DNA of 26,008 bases, taken from assembly GCA_016936785.1 (NCBI GenBank), contig JAFGXE010000065.1, positions 1 through 26,008 of the forward strand. The letters run 5' to 3'. Each line of letters begins with the position of its first letter. The stretch's first letter is position 1. A model generated the notes under the pieces. The model saw only the letters and a program-made list of their open reading frames with translations, did not search any database and was not told the origin of the DNA. Below, in pieces: positions 14,974 to 23,023 of this stretch. This DNA comes from Alphaproteobacteria bacterium (GTDB lineage Bacteria > Pseudomonadota > Alphaproteobacteria > Rs-D84 > NBLK01). Position numbers and translations under genes: made by a program.

Positions 14974-15200
14974 CTTCCGAGATTATTGGTTTTATTGGCG
15001 TTTCCTTTGTCGTTATTTCTTACGGTTTGCTTCAGTTCAAGAAAATTAAATCAGGTTCAATCTCTTATGATCTTTTAAATTTGATTGGCGCCTCAATGAT
15101 TCTGTATTCACTCTTTTTCAACTGGAATTTTCCTTCTTTTGTTATTCAAGTCATTTGGATTTTGATTTCAGTTTATTCTCTTTTTCATTCAAAAAAATAA
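14970..15200 (+). CDS. Small membrane protein, CBU_0592-like family
   Basis: A 76-residue, almost wholly hydrophobic protein with three predicted membrane segments (about 5-22, 33-52 and 54-72). The pattern 'GFIGVSFVVISYGLLQF...SYDLLNLIGASMILYSL...SFVIQVIWILISVYSL' matches my memory of the CBU_0592-type membrane domain, whose function is unknown. Its ATG overlaps the lpxI stop (ATGA), so it is translated together with lpxI and may be envelope-related. The family call is from recall, not a search. Confidence 0.8.
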   Translation: MTSEIIGFIGVSFVVISYGLLQFKKIKSGSISYDLLNLIGASMILYSLFFNWNFPSFVIQVIWILISVYSLFHSKK

Positions 15201-15281
15201 TTTTTTTCAAAAAGTGCTTTTTTTGATCTTGATTTTATGATACTATTCAAAATGAAAAGAGAAACTATGGGAGATCTCAAT

Positions 15282-17942
15282 ATGAAAAAAATACTTTTAT
15301 TCTCAGCAATTCTAATGGTTTTAGGTTTTGTGAGTTTGTCAGATGCAGAAGCTCAGCGTCGTTCAGATCAAACAACAACACGTAGCACATCTGCACGATC
15401 AGGTCGTGGAACAGCGACACGCGGGACATCTGCACGATCAGGTCGTGGAACAGCGACACGTGGGACATCTGCACGATCAGGTCGTGGAACAACAAGTGCA
15501 GCGCCAGCACGTGCTGTATCAAGAGAATCTGCAGGAGCAGAAGAAGTATATGAAGAAGAATATTATGATGACGCAGAATATGATGCACCTGTTGCTGTAG
15601 CACCTGCACGTTCGGGTCGTGGAACATCTTCTGTTAGAAGTGGACGTACGCGTGGAAGTGGTGGTCTGTCACGTTCAGCGGGTGTAAGTTCTTACGCAAC
15701 ACCAACAGTTGCTACATCATCTTCTGTAGCGGATTCAGAAGTTGAAACACCAGTAGAAGAATATGTTGATTTGGATAAACTTAAAGTAAAATCAAGCCAG
15801 GTTCTCGAATGTCAGTCTACATTTTCACAATGTATAAAAGAAAGTGGATGTTCTGCACCGAACGCAATGGCTTCAATTGTCGCAAAAGAAAAGCTAGATG
15901 GAATGCACCTTTGCTACTGTTCACCGCAATATGTGACTTTTAAGAAAAAAGAAAAAGAGATTTTTGATCTTGATGCAAAAATTTTCCGTGGCATGGCTGA
16001 AGGAAAGAACTATGCAACGATGAGTACTGAAGAACGAAGTATTTTTGATGATTTGAAACAAAGTATTGCAAAGCGTGGCTCAAATAATGATACAAAGGCT
16101 TATGATGACCTTGAGGAAGAACAAGATGTTTCTATTCAAGATATGATGGCTGAGATTGAGAGTCTAACGGCAAGTATGGATACGGATGGCAGTAGTTCAG
16201 AGAAATCAGGAAAAGCATTATTTGATGCTGTTGTAAAAAACTGTGAATCAATTGCTGAAACATGTGCCCCTGCCTTTGGTGGGACAAAAGAAGGTGCGTT
16301 AAAGGCGTTGACTGCACATGTCGCAAGTCAAACAGGTGTTGCTTGTCGTGCGTACGATGATGTTTTACGTAAAGAATATCAGAAAAAACAACTTGTTTTT
16401 GATAAAGTTCTTGGAACTGCAGCTCTTGCAAAAATTAAACAAGAAAGAAGCAAACTTGATAATACTGCTTGTATTATTTCATTGAAACAACAAGCGCAAG
16501 TGCCTGAGCTTTGTGGAGAAGGCTTTGCAAAATGTATGAGTTGTGATATTGAAGATGCGGGTGGAAAAAGCTGTTCACAATATAATAAAGATATGCTTCG
16601 TAGTCAAAAAGCAATGTTTGAAGGTGTTCTTGAAAAATGTCGTACGGGTAAGGGGACTGAAGTATTTGAAGCTTTCTTAACTGATGTGGGTCGCATTATT
16701 GATCGTTTTGCAATTCAAGCAAAATATGCTCAAGCAAAAGATGGTGTTCAAGCATTTGCAGAGTCTCAAAAAGCATGTAAGCAGACACTTGGTGAATGTG
16801 TATCAAATCTTTGTGGAAGCAAAAGCACAGGTTGGATTAACTGTGCCAAAAAAGATCTTCTTGAAATGACTTTGTCTCAAGGAAGTAAAACATATTATCA
16901 AAAAGATGATACAGGGCAAGATTTGACAGATGCAGATGGAAATAAGATTGAACTTTCTCTTGGCCAACTTGTTTCAAATGTGATTGATGTGGATAAAGCA
17001 TACGAAGCATGTGCTTCTGAGCGATCAATGTGTCAAAGTGGACTCGCCTTGTTGACAAAGAATCCATATATTGATCAAGATGTTGTTTCTCAAATTGAAG
17101 CAGATGGGGGTGAAGCACTTTCAAAGAGTATTTTGGAACAAGTTTTCACAACAATCCAAGAGAATGCAAGTAGCAATATTGAAAAACAACGCGGTAAGCT
17201 TGTTGCAGAACAAATTGCACATCTTGAACAAATGACAAATATGTATGAAACAACAAAAGCAGCTGAAATCACAAAATATAAAATGGATGGCGAAGTCGTT
17301 GCACAAAAAGCCGAAGTTGATTCAGATGTTATAGTGCGTAGTAATACAGCTGATTTAACTGCTTATCAATCTAGCTCAGATCTTTCTGTTAACAAAGAAA
17401 AAATTGATACAAAAGAAGAGATAACAAAGCAAATTTTAGCAGAAGCAAAAGAGTTTGCTGAAAAGCGGCCAAAGCTTGAAAAAATTTGTCGTGGTTTAGG
17501 CGGAACTTTTGAAACTGTTGAAATCGCGACAGATGGAACGGAATCAGGAGAAGAAAAGGTTCCAGCAGGTGGTGTTTGCCGTCTAGATGTTAAAGGTCTT
17601 GGAAAAGTTACAAGTTCTTCAGCAAGACGTGGTAGCTGGTGGTGGAAAAGACAAACAGATATTAAGTCTTCTCCAACTGAGGGAGCAACACAGGTTCTTG
17701 TTTCGACAGATTCACAATATAATTTCGACTGTCAGATTCAAGGGGATTATTCTTACTCAAATGATGGTAAATTCTTAGGCTATAAAAGCTCTTCGACAAG
17801 TACAACTACAGAGAGTTGCCAGCTTCCAAATGGTCAGAAACTCACAGCTGTTTCTTGTGTGATGCCAAGTTTAATTCAGATGATGGATAATACAATGCCA
17901 GAGAATTCTTGTCTTCCTGTGACAGAAGCATCTGGAATGTAA
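15282..17942 (+). CDS. Large secreted cysteine-rich protein with tandem repeats, function unknown
   Basis: An 886-residue exported protein. The signal peptide (1-24, cleavage after AEA) leads into a Ser/Arg/Gly/Thr low-complexity region holding three 13-residue repeats (TSARSGRGTATRG type, about 36-71), then an acidic Tyr/Glu/Asp patch and another ARSGRG copy. From about residue 170 it is helical and cysteine-rich, with five C-x6-C motifs at C177, C321, C411, C499 and C577 as first residues. A Gln/Lys/Glu-rich coiled-coil-like stretch (about 610-730) precedes a Ser/Thr-rich C-terminal region with more cysteines. The start at 15282 has GGGAG eight bases upstream; a start at 15237 would spoil the signal peptide. 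It ends at a strong terminator. No family recognised; a surface or periplasmic structural role is inferred. Confidence 0.88.
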   Translation: MKKILLFSAILMVLGFVSLSDAEAQRRSDQTTTRSTSARSGRGTATRGTSARSGRGTATRGTSARSGRGTTSAAPARAVSRESAGAEEVYEEEYYDDAEYDAPVAVAPARSGRGTSSVRSGRTRGSGGLSRSAGVSSYATPTVATSSSVADSEVETPVEEYVDLDKLKVKSSQVLECQSTFSQCIKESGCSAPNAMASIVAKEKLDGMHLCYCSPQYVTFKKKEKEIFDLDAKIFRGMAEGKNYATMSTEERSIFDDLKQSIAKRGSNNDTKAYDDLEEEQDVSIQDMMAEIESLTASMDTDGSSSEKSGKALFDAVVKNCESIAETCAPAFGGTKEGALKALTAHVASQTGVACRAYDDVLRKEYQKKQLVFDKVLGTAALAKIKQERSKLDNTACIISLKQQAQVPELCGEGFAKCMSCDIEDAGGKSCSQYNKDMLRSQKAMFEGVLEKCRTGKGTEVFEAFLTDVGRIIDRFAIQAKYAQAKDGVQAFAESQKACKQTLGECVSNLCGSKSTGWINCAKKDLLEMTLSQGSKTYYQKDDTGQDLTDADGNKIELSLGQLVSNVIDVDKAYEACASERSMCQSGLALLTKNPYIDQDVVSQIEADGGEALSKSILEQVFTTIQENASSNIEKQRGKLVAEQIAHLEQMTNMYETTKAAEITKYKMDGEVVAQKAEVDSDVIVRSNTADLTAYQSSSDLSVNKEKIDTKEEITKQILAEAKEFAEKRPKLEKICRGLGGTFETVEIATDGTESGEEKVPAGGVCRLDVKGLGKVTSSSARRGSWWWKRQTDIKSSPTEGATQVLVSTDSQYNFDCQIQGDYSYSNDGKFLGYKSSSTSTTTESCQLPNGQKLTAVSCVMPSLIQMMDNTMPENSCLPVTEASGM
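15387..15494 (+). repeat. 39-base tandem repeat within the secreted protein gene
   Basis: Two near-identical 39-base units (15387-15425 and 15426-15464) and a partial third (from 15465) encode 13-residue repeats rich in Ser, Arg, Gly and Thr. DNA identity is almost complete, so the array is recent or kept uniform and could change length by slippage without breaking the frame. Confidence 0.9.
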
Positions 17943-17960
17943 TTGGAAAAGTTAATATTG

Positions 17961-17991
17961 AAAAAAAAAGCCCTTTCTTAGGGCTTTTTTT
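17961..17991 (+). terminator. Rho-independent terminator
   Basis: AAAAAAGCCC (17964-17973), seven-base loop, GGGCTTTTTT (17981-17990) plus one more T. A textbook terminator that separates the 15282 gene from the 18024 gene. Confidence 0.92.
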
Positions 17992-18004
17992 GTGTTTAAA
18001 AATA

Positions 18005-18013
18005 TGATATACT
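18005..18013 (+). promoter_or_regulatory. Extended -10 promoter of the second secreted protein gene
   Basis: TG-A-TATACT, an extended -10, ends ten bases before the ATG at 18024. The -35 position falls in the T run of the preceding terminator. Expected leader is three or four bases. Confidence 0.5.
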
Positions 18014-18023
18014 CGTGAGTGAG

Positions 18024-19817
18024 ATGAGAAATTTAGCTATCCTTTTGTCTTTTTTCGTATTCACACTCGTGCAAGGATCTGATGGTTTTGCGCGTGTTGC
18101 GGATCGTTCCGAAGCTTCTGCACGTTCGGGGAGTAGAACGTCTACGCGTGATCGTAGTTCTTCGCGCGATAATACATCTCAATCATCAAGTGAAAGACGC
18201 GGTCGCTCAGTAAGCGGTGGAGGCACACAAGGGCGCCAACGTGTTGCTGGAAGTCGCACGGAAGCAGTCGTCAAAAAGGCAGTTGCAGAAGATATTGAAC
18301 CTGAAACGGAGGAAGCTGAAGAATCGCCTTCTCTTTCTGAAATGAAGAAAACTGTTCAATACGAAAAGATAGGAACAGATCTTGCCGATTTTATTTCTCA
18401 AGCACAATCTCGTCATTCAAAAGTAGGTCTTGGGATTAAGGACTATTCAATGGCAAACGGAGAATGTATTTCGAGTTATTCCGACTGCGCAAGTCAGGCA
18501 TCAATTTGTGGTACGAATTATAAAAACTGCTATGATGCAAGTCCCCTTGAGATTGAGGAGTCAACCTATTTTTGTTTCAAAAGTTTATTACCTAAATGTC
18601 ATCCTGATATACACGATCAAATGTTTGAGTCGCTTCTTAAAAATATAGAGATGTCACAGAAAGAAAAAATTCAAGGGGATCGTCCTGTTTACCAAAAGCA
18701 GTTAGGGGATTGTATTAGAAGAGAGTGTCCGGATGGAAACTATCCTTTCGAAAGTTGTTATCAGAGTGGATTAGAGGAAGCGAAAAAAGCATGTGGAGAT
18801 GTGATCAGTCATTGTAATCTTTTTTATCCGGACATGTTGAGCGAATTTGAAAACACATATAAAGTCATTCGAGAAAAAGCGCTCGATGAAGAAGCGATTT
18901 ATGCATTGGCTTGTCAAAATGCAGGTGGTTTTATGTCTCAAGGTCTTTGTAAAAAATCTTATGAAATACGGTATATTAAGGGGAATGATTTTAAGTCTAT
19001 GAAGCGTGTTTCAAAAATGAATCTTTCAAAGGAGTCTTATGAACTTGTTCTTTCTGAAAATCCAACAGAATATGTTTGTGGGATGAACACTGAAGCGATT
19101 ACGGAATTGAATAATGTGGCTGAAAAACAGTCAAAAAGAAAATTTATTGCAACGTCTGTTGGTGGTGTGGCGGGAGCTGCTGTTGGTGCTTACTTCGGGG
19201 CACAATTCCTTCCTGTTGGCATGGGGGGACTTGGAGGTGCAAGTAAATCACGGATTGATAAGGTTAAGGCAAGTATAGATGAGGCCGAAACTGAAGAAGA
19301 AAAGATTGAAAGACAAGCTAAGTTTGATGCACTAGAAGAAAAACAGGCTAGTTACATTAAAAACAACAAATCTTATAGGAAGTATGCTAAGAAAAAAGGG
19401 ATGAGAGAAGAGCTTATTGAAGAAAGTGAGCTTGATGCAATCTTAGAAGAAAAAAGTAATGTAATGCCAAATAAAGATATTATCAAAAATTATGTAGATA
19501 AATTTAAAGATAAAAATAATGATGTAAATGATGTTTATAATTCTTGTGTTAGTGATTTATCTGAGAAGACATGTAATATGTTAGTTGAAAAGCTAAATGT
19601 TATATTGTCCGATAATTCAACAGAGATCGATATTCAAGAAGAAATAACATGGGATGTTGAGGATTTTGATCTTTCATCTGCAACAGAAGATAACAGGGAC
19701 GAATTGTTGAGTGAGATTGATTTGTATTGTGATAAATTTGGTGATGAAAAAGAAGCTTGTTTGGTTGCTTTAGGAAGTGCGTTGGAAGATAAGATTCTAG
19801 AAAATTCTACAGATTAG
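18024..19817 (+). CDS. Second secreted cysteine-rich protein, function unknown
   Basis: A 597-residue exported protein. The signal peptide (about 1-23) is followed by an Arg/Ser-rich low-complexity region ('SEASARSGSRTSTRDRSSSRD' type) resembling the 15282 product. After a Glu-rich stretch comes a cysteine-rich helical part in which C148, C155, C162 and C169 are spaced exactly seven apart, with a further C-x6-C at C257/C264. A glycine-zipper segment (about 373-400, GGVAGAAVGAYFGA) could enter a membrane or oligomerise. The rest (about 410-597) is charged and helical, with a few cysteines. I start at ATG 18024 because the GTG at 18015 sits one base after the -10. The small gene at 19834 follows after 16 bases. 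The two large proteins appear to be distant paralogues. Confidence 0.85.
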   Translation: MRNLAILLSFFVFTLVQGSDGFARVADRSEASARSGSRTSTRDRSSSRDNTSQSSSERRGRSVSGGGTQGRQRVAGSRTEAVVKKAVAEDIEPETEEAEESPSLSEMKKTVQYEKIGTDLADFISQAQSRHSKVGLGIKDYSMANGECISSYSDCASQASICGTNYKNCYDASPLEIEESTYFCFKSLLPKCHPDIHDQMFESLLKNIEMSQKEKIQGDRPVYQKQLGDCIRRECPDGNYPFESCYQSGLEEAKKACGDVISHCNLFYPDMLSEFENTYKVIREKALDEEAIYALACQNAGGFMSQGLCKKSYEIRYIKGNDFKSMKRVSKMNLSKESYELVLSENPTEYVCGMNTEAITELNNVAEKQSKRKFIATSVGGVAGAAVGAYFGAQFLPVGMGGLGGASKSRIDKVKASIDEAETEEEKIERQAKFDALEEKQASYIKNNKSYRKYAKKKGMREELIEESELDAILEEKSNVMPNKDIIKNYVDKFKDKNNDVNDVYNSCVSDLSEKTCNMLVEKLNVILSDNSTEIDIQEEITWDVEDFDLSSATEDNRDELLSEIDLYCDKFGDEKEACLVALGSALEDKILENSTD

Positions 19818-19833
19818 TTTTTAGAGAGGAAAA

Positions 19834-20133
19834 ATGCGGTATTTATTTTTAATTTTTTTTGTAATGAGCCATTCTGTTTTTGCCCAATTAGGCGGTGCTT
19901 TGATTGGTGGTGCTGCTGGTGGTGGGATTGTTGGTGGGCTTACAAATTTTGTGACAAAAAAGATACAGGATAAACGTCAAGATACGATGGAAGAACGAAT
20001 TGGATGTTATGAGCCTAAAACAGGTCAAAAAATAGCGAAAATAGAGGAAGTTATTTCTTTGCCTCAATTAGATCTTGAGCGGGCAAGGAAAGAATATTAT
20101 GCCACAAAACATGGAACGGGCTTGATTCCATAA
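19834..20133 (+). CDS. Small exported glycine-zipper protein
   Basis: A 99-residue protein with a signal peptide (1-17, cleavage after VFA), followed at once by a glycine zipper (GGALIGGAAGGGIVGG, about 20-35) and a polar, Lys/Glu-rich C-terminal part with a single cysteine. Such zippers occur in small outer-membrane or pore-forming proteins. AGAGAGG lies before the ATG. It is co-transcribed with the 18024 gene, whose product also has a zipper segment, so the two may associate in a membrane. Function unknown. Confidence 0.85.
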   Translation: MRYLFLIFFVMSHSVFAQLGGALIGGAAGGGIVGGLTNFVTKKIQDKRQDTMEERIGCYEPKTGQKIAKIEEVISLPQLDLERARKEYYATKHGTGLIP

Positions 20134-20150
20134 TTAATTTAGTTTAGGCT
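20122..20150 (+). promoter_or_regulatory. lpxC promoter predicted to give a leaderless mRNA
   Basis: TTGATT (20122-20127), 17-base spacer, TAGGCT (20145-20150), seven bases before the lpxC ATG. There is no Shine-Dalgarno. The -35 lies inside the last codons of the upstream gene. Confidence 0.55.
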
Positions 20151-20157
20151 TAATTTT

Positions 20158-21012
20158 ATGTTTGAACAGACACTTCAAAAATCTTTTAGTCTTGAAGGCA
20201 TTGGTCTCCATTCTGGGAAATCGGTGAGTATGGAAATTTTTCCACGCGAGAACGGTGGGATAATCTTTTCTCGTTCGGATATACCCTGTGCGCCTCTCAT
20301 TCTTGCGCGATATGATAGTGTCGTGGATACAACAATGTCGACTTGTATTGGGACTTCTGAAAAAAATCGTGTTTCTACGATTGAACATCTCATGGGCGCG
20401 TTTTATCTTGCAGGCGTCGATCATGCTTTAGTTGTTTTAAATTCAGAAGAAATTCCAATCGGTGATGGGTCTGCGAAGCAGTTTCTTGAGAAGATTAATG
20501 AAGTTGGTTTGTATCGTCTAACAACAAAACGCAAAGTTCTAAAGATTCTTAAAGAAGTGACGTTTGAAAATGAAAAAGCATCAGTTTTGATTAAACCCGC
20601 GGTTTCGTTTATTATTCAACAGGAAATTGATTTTCCTGAGAAGTTGATTGGTAAGCAAGTTTGTCGATTTGATATCCATAGTGATTCAATCCAAACAGAT
20701 GTTTCTTCTGCGCGGACATTTGGGAATATTGCAGATCATGAAAAACTCAAAGCAATGGGGTTGGCGCGTGGGGCATCTCTTGATAATTTGCTTGTTTATA
20801 ATGATTCTAAAGTTCTTTCATCAGAAGGGCTTCGATTCGATAATGAATGGGTGCGTCATAAAGTGCTTGATACAATTGGGGATCTTTCAACATGTGGGAT
20901 GCGAATCGCAGGCGAATATGTTTCTAAAAAAGGCGGGCATTTTCACAATAATCAACTTTTAAAAGCCATTTTTTCTGATCGCCAAGCCTTTGAAATTATT
21001 GAAGAGTCTTAA
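20158..21012 (+). CDS. lpxC: UDP-3-O-acyl-N-acetylglucosamine deacetylase
   Basis: Zinc deacetylase that catalyses the committed step of lipid A synthesis, acting on the LpxA product in the cytosol. The 284-residue protein has the expected landmarks: GIGLHSG (14-20), STIEHLMGA with the catalytic Glu76 and zinc ligand His77, IGDGSA, SARTFG, the zinc-binding H234-KVLD238-TIGDL, and GGHFHNNQL with the catalytic His261. It is slightly shorter than E. coli LpxC (305). No ribosome site is present; a promoter abuts the start. lpxA and lpxI lie about 6 kb upstream, so the pathway is dispersed. Confidence 0.96.
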   Translation: MFEQTLQKSFSLEGIGLHSGKSVSMEIFPRENGGIIFSRSDIPCAPLILARYDSVVDTTMSTCIGTSEKNRVSTIEHLMGAFYLAGVDHALVVLNSEEIPIGDGSAKQFLEKINEVGLYRLTTKRKVLKILKEVTFENEKASVLIKPAVSFIIQQEIDFPEKLIGKQVCRFDIHSDSIQTDVSSARTFGNIADHEKLKAMGLARGASLDNLLVYNDSKVLSSEGLRFDNEWVRHKVLDTIGDLSTCGMRIAGEYVSKKGGHFHNNQLLKAIFSDRQAFEIIEES

Positions 21013-21029
21013 AAATAGTAATTTTTCAC

Positions 21030-21058
21030 TTGAAGACAATTTTTAAATGCGGTATCCT
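21030..21058 (+). promoter_or_regulatory. M23 peptidase promoter predicted to give a leaderless mRNA
   Basis: TTGAAG (21030-21035), 17-base spacer, TATCCT (21053-21058), six bases before the ATG at 21065. Layout identical to the 24267 promoter. The upstream in-frame ATG at 21047 lies inside the promoter and is excluded. Confidence 0.65.
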
Positions 21059-21064
21059 ATTGGC

Positions 21065-22423
21065 ATGAAGAAAAAAATATCAAAACACCATGTAATATCA
21101 GGCGGGCTCTTCTTTTGCGGGCTCATTTTAGGAATCTTTTTAATTGTTGGTCAATCAAAGGAATCTCGAAGTAGTGCCTATGTCCAAGCAATTAATGGAG
21201 ATGAAACTGTTTCTAGTCGGGAATATGCCAAAACAATTGAACGTTCTGTTGTCGATTTATTTACTGGGGTTCATCGTATTGAATTAAATGTCCAGTCTGG
21301 AGATACTCTTTCTGCTCTTCTTGAAAAAGCAGGTGTTCCTTATAATCAACGTCAGGCAGTTATTGCTTCTTTCAAAGATACATTTGATATTCGGACGTTG
21401 CGTCCCGATACAAAACGTCGCAAGGGAGATCGTCTTCGTCTGCATTATAAAGACGGTGGCAAAGAAGGCTTGATTTCTTTAGAAAAGCTTGAGGTTTATC
21501 GTTCTTCTATTCAGCGTTTTTATTCAGAACGCAAAGGAGATGGTTATAAATCTTGGGAAGAAACTTTTGATCCTGCAGTTAAGGTCGTGCGTCGAGAAGG
21601 TGTGATTGGAGAAGGACAGAGTTTTATTGCTGTCGCTCAGGCACAAGGAATTCCTTATAACATTATTGATCAATTTTATGATATTCTTGGTTTTGATCTC
21701 GACTTTGAACGCGACATCCGTGCAGGTGCTAAATTTTCTGTCTTGTATGAAGAAAAATATGGTCCTGATGGAAAATATATTGGGGATGGTGCTTTTCTTT
21801 TTGGTGAATTTAAGAATTCCGGTTGCGATTTGAAGATTTATCGTCATGAAATGGCAGATGGTAAAATTGCTTACTACAATGCAGAAGGAAAAGGTGCGCA
21901 AAAAGCTCTGCGTAAAACGCCTATCAATGGTGCGCGTGTCTCTTCTCCCTTTGGGCTAAGACGTCATCCAATTTTAGGATACACAAAAAAACACCAAGGT
22001 GTTGATTTTGCAGCATCTGCAGGAACACCAATTCCAGCAGCAGGTTCAGGACGGGTTGTTTTTGAAGGTAAAAAAGGTGGCTATGGGAACTATATTAAAA
22101 TTCGTCATAATGGGATGTATGAAACAGCTTATGCACATTTAAGAGGATTTAAAAAAGGTGTTCATGTTGGATCAACAGTAAAACAGGGTGAAATTGTTGG
22201 GTATGTTGGATCAACAGGACGATCAACTGGACCACATCTTCACTATGAGATTCTTAAAAATGGAGTACATGTCAATCCGCTGACTGTGAAAATGCCTTCA
22301 GTTGAAAATCTTGATGGAAAAGAGCTTGTTCGGTTTAAAAGAAATAAGGAGAAGGTTGATGTGCAATTTGCGCTTCTTGAAGAAAATATGAAGAAGTATG
22401 CACAGAATCTATTAAAAGATTAA
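21065..22423 (+). CDS. M23 family peptidoglycan endopeptidase, MepM-like
   Basis: Membrane-anchored hydrolase expected to cut peptide cross-links in the periplasm during wall growth. The 452-residue protein has an N-terminal membrane anchor (about 9-29), a LysM/OapA-like segment ('VQSGDTLSALLEKAGVPYNQ', about 78-97), a Csd3-like middle domain ('GVIGEGQSFIAVAQAQGIPYNIID...FDLDFERDIRAGAKFSVLYE'), and a C-terminal LytM domain. The zinc and catalytic set is complete: H310 and D314 in HQGVDF, and H391 and H393 in GPHLHYE. An active enzyme is therefore likely. The order of domains matches MepM/YebA. It is followed by a 47-residue gene whose ATG overlaps the stop (TAATG). Confidence 0.94.
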   Translation: MKKKISKHHVISGGLFFCGLILGIFLIVGQSKESRSSAYVQAINGDETVSSREYAKTIERSVVDLFTGVHRIELNVQSGDTLSALLEKAGVPYNQRQAVIASFKDTFDIRTLRPDTKRRKGDRLRLHYKDGGKEGLISLEKLEVYRSSIQRFYSERKGDGYKSWEETFDPAVKVVRREGVIGEGQSFIAVAQAQGIPYNIIDQFYDILGFDLDFERDIRAGAKFSVLYEEKYGPDGKYIGDGAFLFGEFKNSGCDLKIYRHEMADGKIAYYNAEGKGAQKALRKTPINGARVSSPFGLRRHPILGYTKKHQGVDFAASAGTPIPAAGSGRVVFEGKKGGYGNYIKIRHNGMYETAYAHLRGFKKGVHVGSTVKQGEIVGYVGSTGRSTGPHLHYEILKNGVHVNPLTVKMPSVENLDGKELVRFKRNKEKVDVQFALLEENMKKYAQNLLKD

Positions 22424-22566
22424 TGTTTTTTGTTTGGGCGTTTCTTGGTTTTCTTTCTTTGTATGTCAGTCATCATCACCCTCATGATATGACCGAGGTT
22501 CTTGCGCAGAAACGTTTTTATCTTATTCTTGGTCTGGCGTTTCTGTCGATTGGATTTTTTGCCTAA
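22423..22566 (+). CDS. 47-residue membrane protein between the M23 gene and ruvX
   Basis: The ATG shares its A with the M23 stop (TAATG at 22421-22425), and its own stop shares an A with the ruvX ATG (TAATG at 22564-22568), so all three genes are translationally coupled and the frame fills the gap exactly. The product has two hydrophobic segments (about 1-15 and 32-47) around a polar loop with the cluster HHHPHD (17-22) and a short Lys/Arg stretch. The topology recalls small two-TM proteins of the DUF3325 kind, but that is only a resemblance. Function unknown; the His cluster could bind metal. Confidence 0.72.
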   Translation: MFFVWAFLGFLSLYVSHHHPHDMTEVLAQKRFYLILGLAFLSIGFFA

Positions 22567-22988
22567 TGAGTATTCTAGGCATTGATTACGGTGAAAAAAG
22601 AATTGGTTTTGCTGTTTCGGATGAGTTTAATTCAATTGCACTCCCTTTAAAACAAATCGAAAATAAAGGTCATCAGGATCTTGTAAAAGAAATTAAACAG
22701 GTTTCCGATGCTTATAAAATCAAAGAAATTGTTTTAGGTTTACCTCTTACGCTTGAAGGGCAAGAACGTTCTCTTTCTGAAAAAATTCGACGCCTTGCAA
22801 TACTTCTGGAAAAAGAAATCTCTTTAAAAGTGCATTTTGTGGATGAGCGTTTCTCAAGTAAAGAAGTTTCTTCTGATTTAATCAAGCGAGCAGATCTTTC
22901 AAGAGGAAAGCGCAAAAAGGTTCTTGATAAACTTGCTGCGACAAAGATTTTACAGACTTTTTTGGATATTCGAAGAAGTGTTTCTTGA
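22566..22988 (+). CDS. ruvX: RuvX/YqgF family RNase H-fold nuclease
   Basis: A 140-residue YqgF protein, a Holliday-junction resolvase-like nuclease whose established bacterial role is processing the 5' end of pre-16S rRNA. Motifs: GIDYGEKRIGFAVSD at the N-terminus (first catalytic Asp), IVLGLPLTLEGQE, VDERFSSKEV and the C-terminal LDKLAATKILQTFLD with the last acidic ligand. Length is normal. It starts within the stop of the preceding small gene. Its stop codon overlaps the -35 of the next gene's promoter. Confidence 0.95.
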   Translation: MSILGIDYGEKRIGFAVSDEFNSIALPLKQIENKGHQDLVKEIKQVSDAYKIKEIVLGLPLTLEGQERSLSEKIRRLAILLEKEISLKVHFVDERFSSKEVSSDLIKRADLSRGKRKKVLDKLAATKILQTFLDIRRSVS

Positions 22989-23013
22989 ATTGATCCTATT
23001 TTTATGATAAAAT
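22985..23013 (+). promoter_or_regulatory. Promoter with very short leader
   Basis: TTGAAT (22985-22990, over the ruvX stop), 17-base spacer, TAAAAT (23008-23013) preceded by TG-A, so also an extended -10. The ATG at 23024 is ten bases on, giving a leader of about three or four bases. Confidence 0.65.
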
Positions 23014-23023
23014 GTTTATCGTC

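Noticed and set aside
15206..15225. Possible terminator after the CBU_0592-like gene
   Set aside because: The hairpin would be A-T only with a four-base loop, so it is too weak to call.
15387..15494. CRISPR-like direct repeats
   Set aside because: The units are back to back without spacers and are in frame within a protein-coding gene; they encode a peptide repeat.
17121..17306. Minus-strand ORFs inside the 15282 gene and other secreted-protein genes
   Set aside because: No ribosome sites or promoters, odd composition (runs of His, Leu, Gln) and full overlap with a well-supported gene on the other strand.
21003..21027. Possible terminator between lpxC and the M23 gene
   Set aside because: Only A/T pairs around AGT can be formed; stability would be very low.
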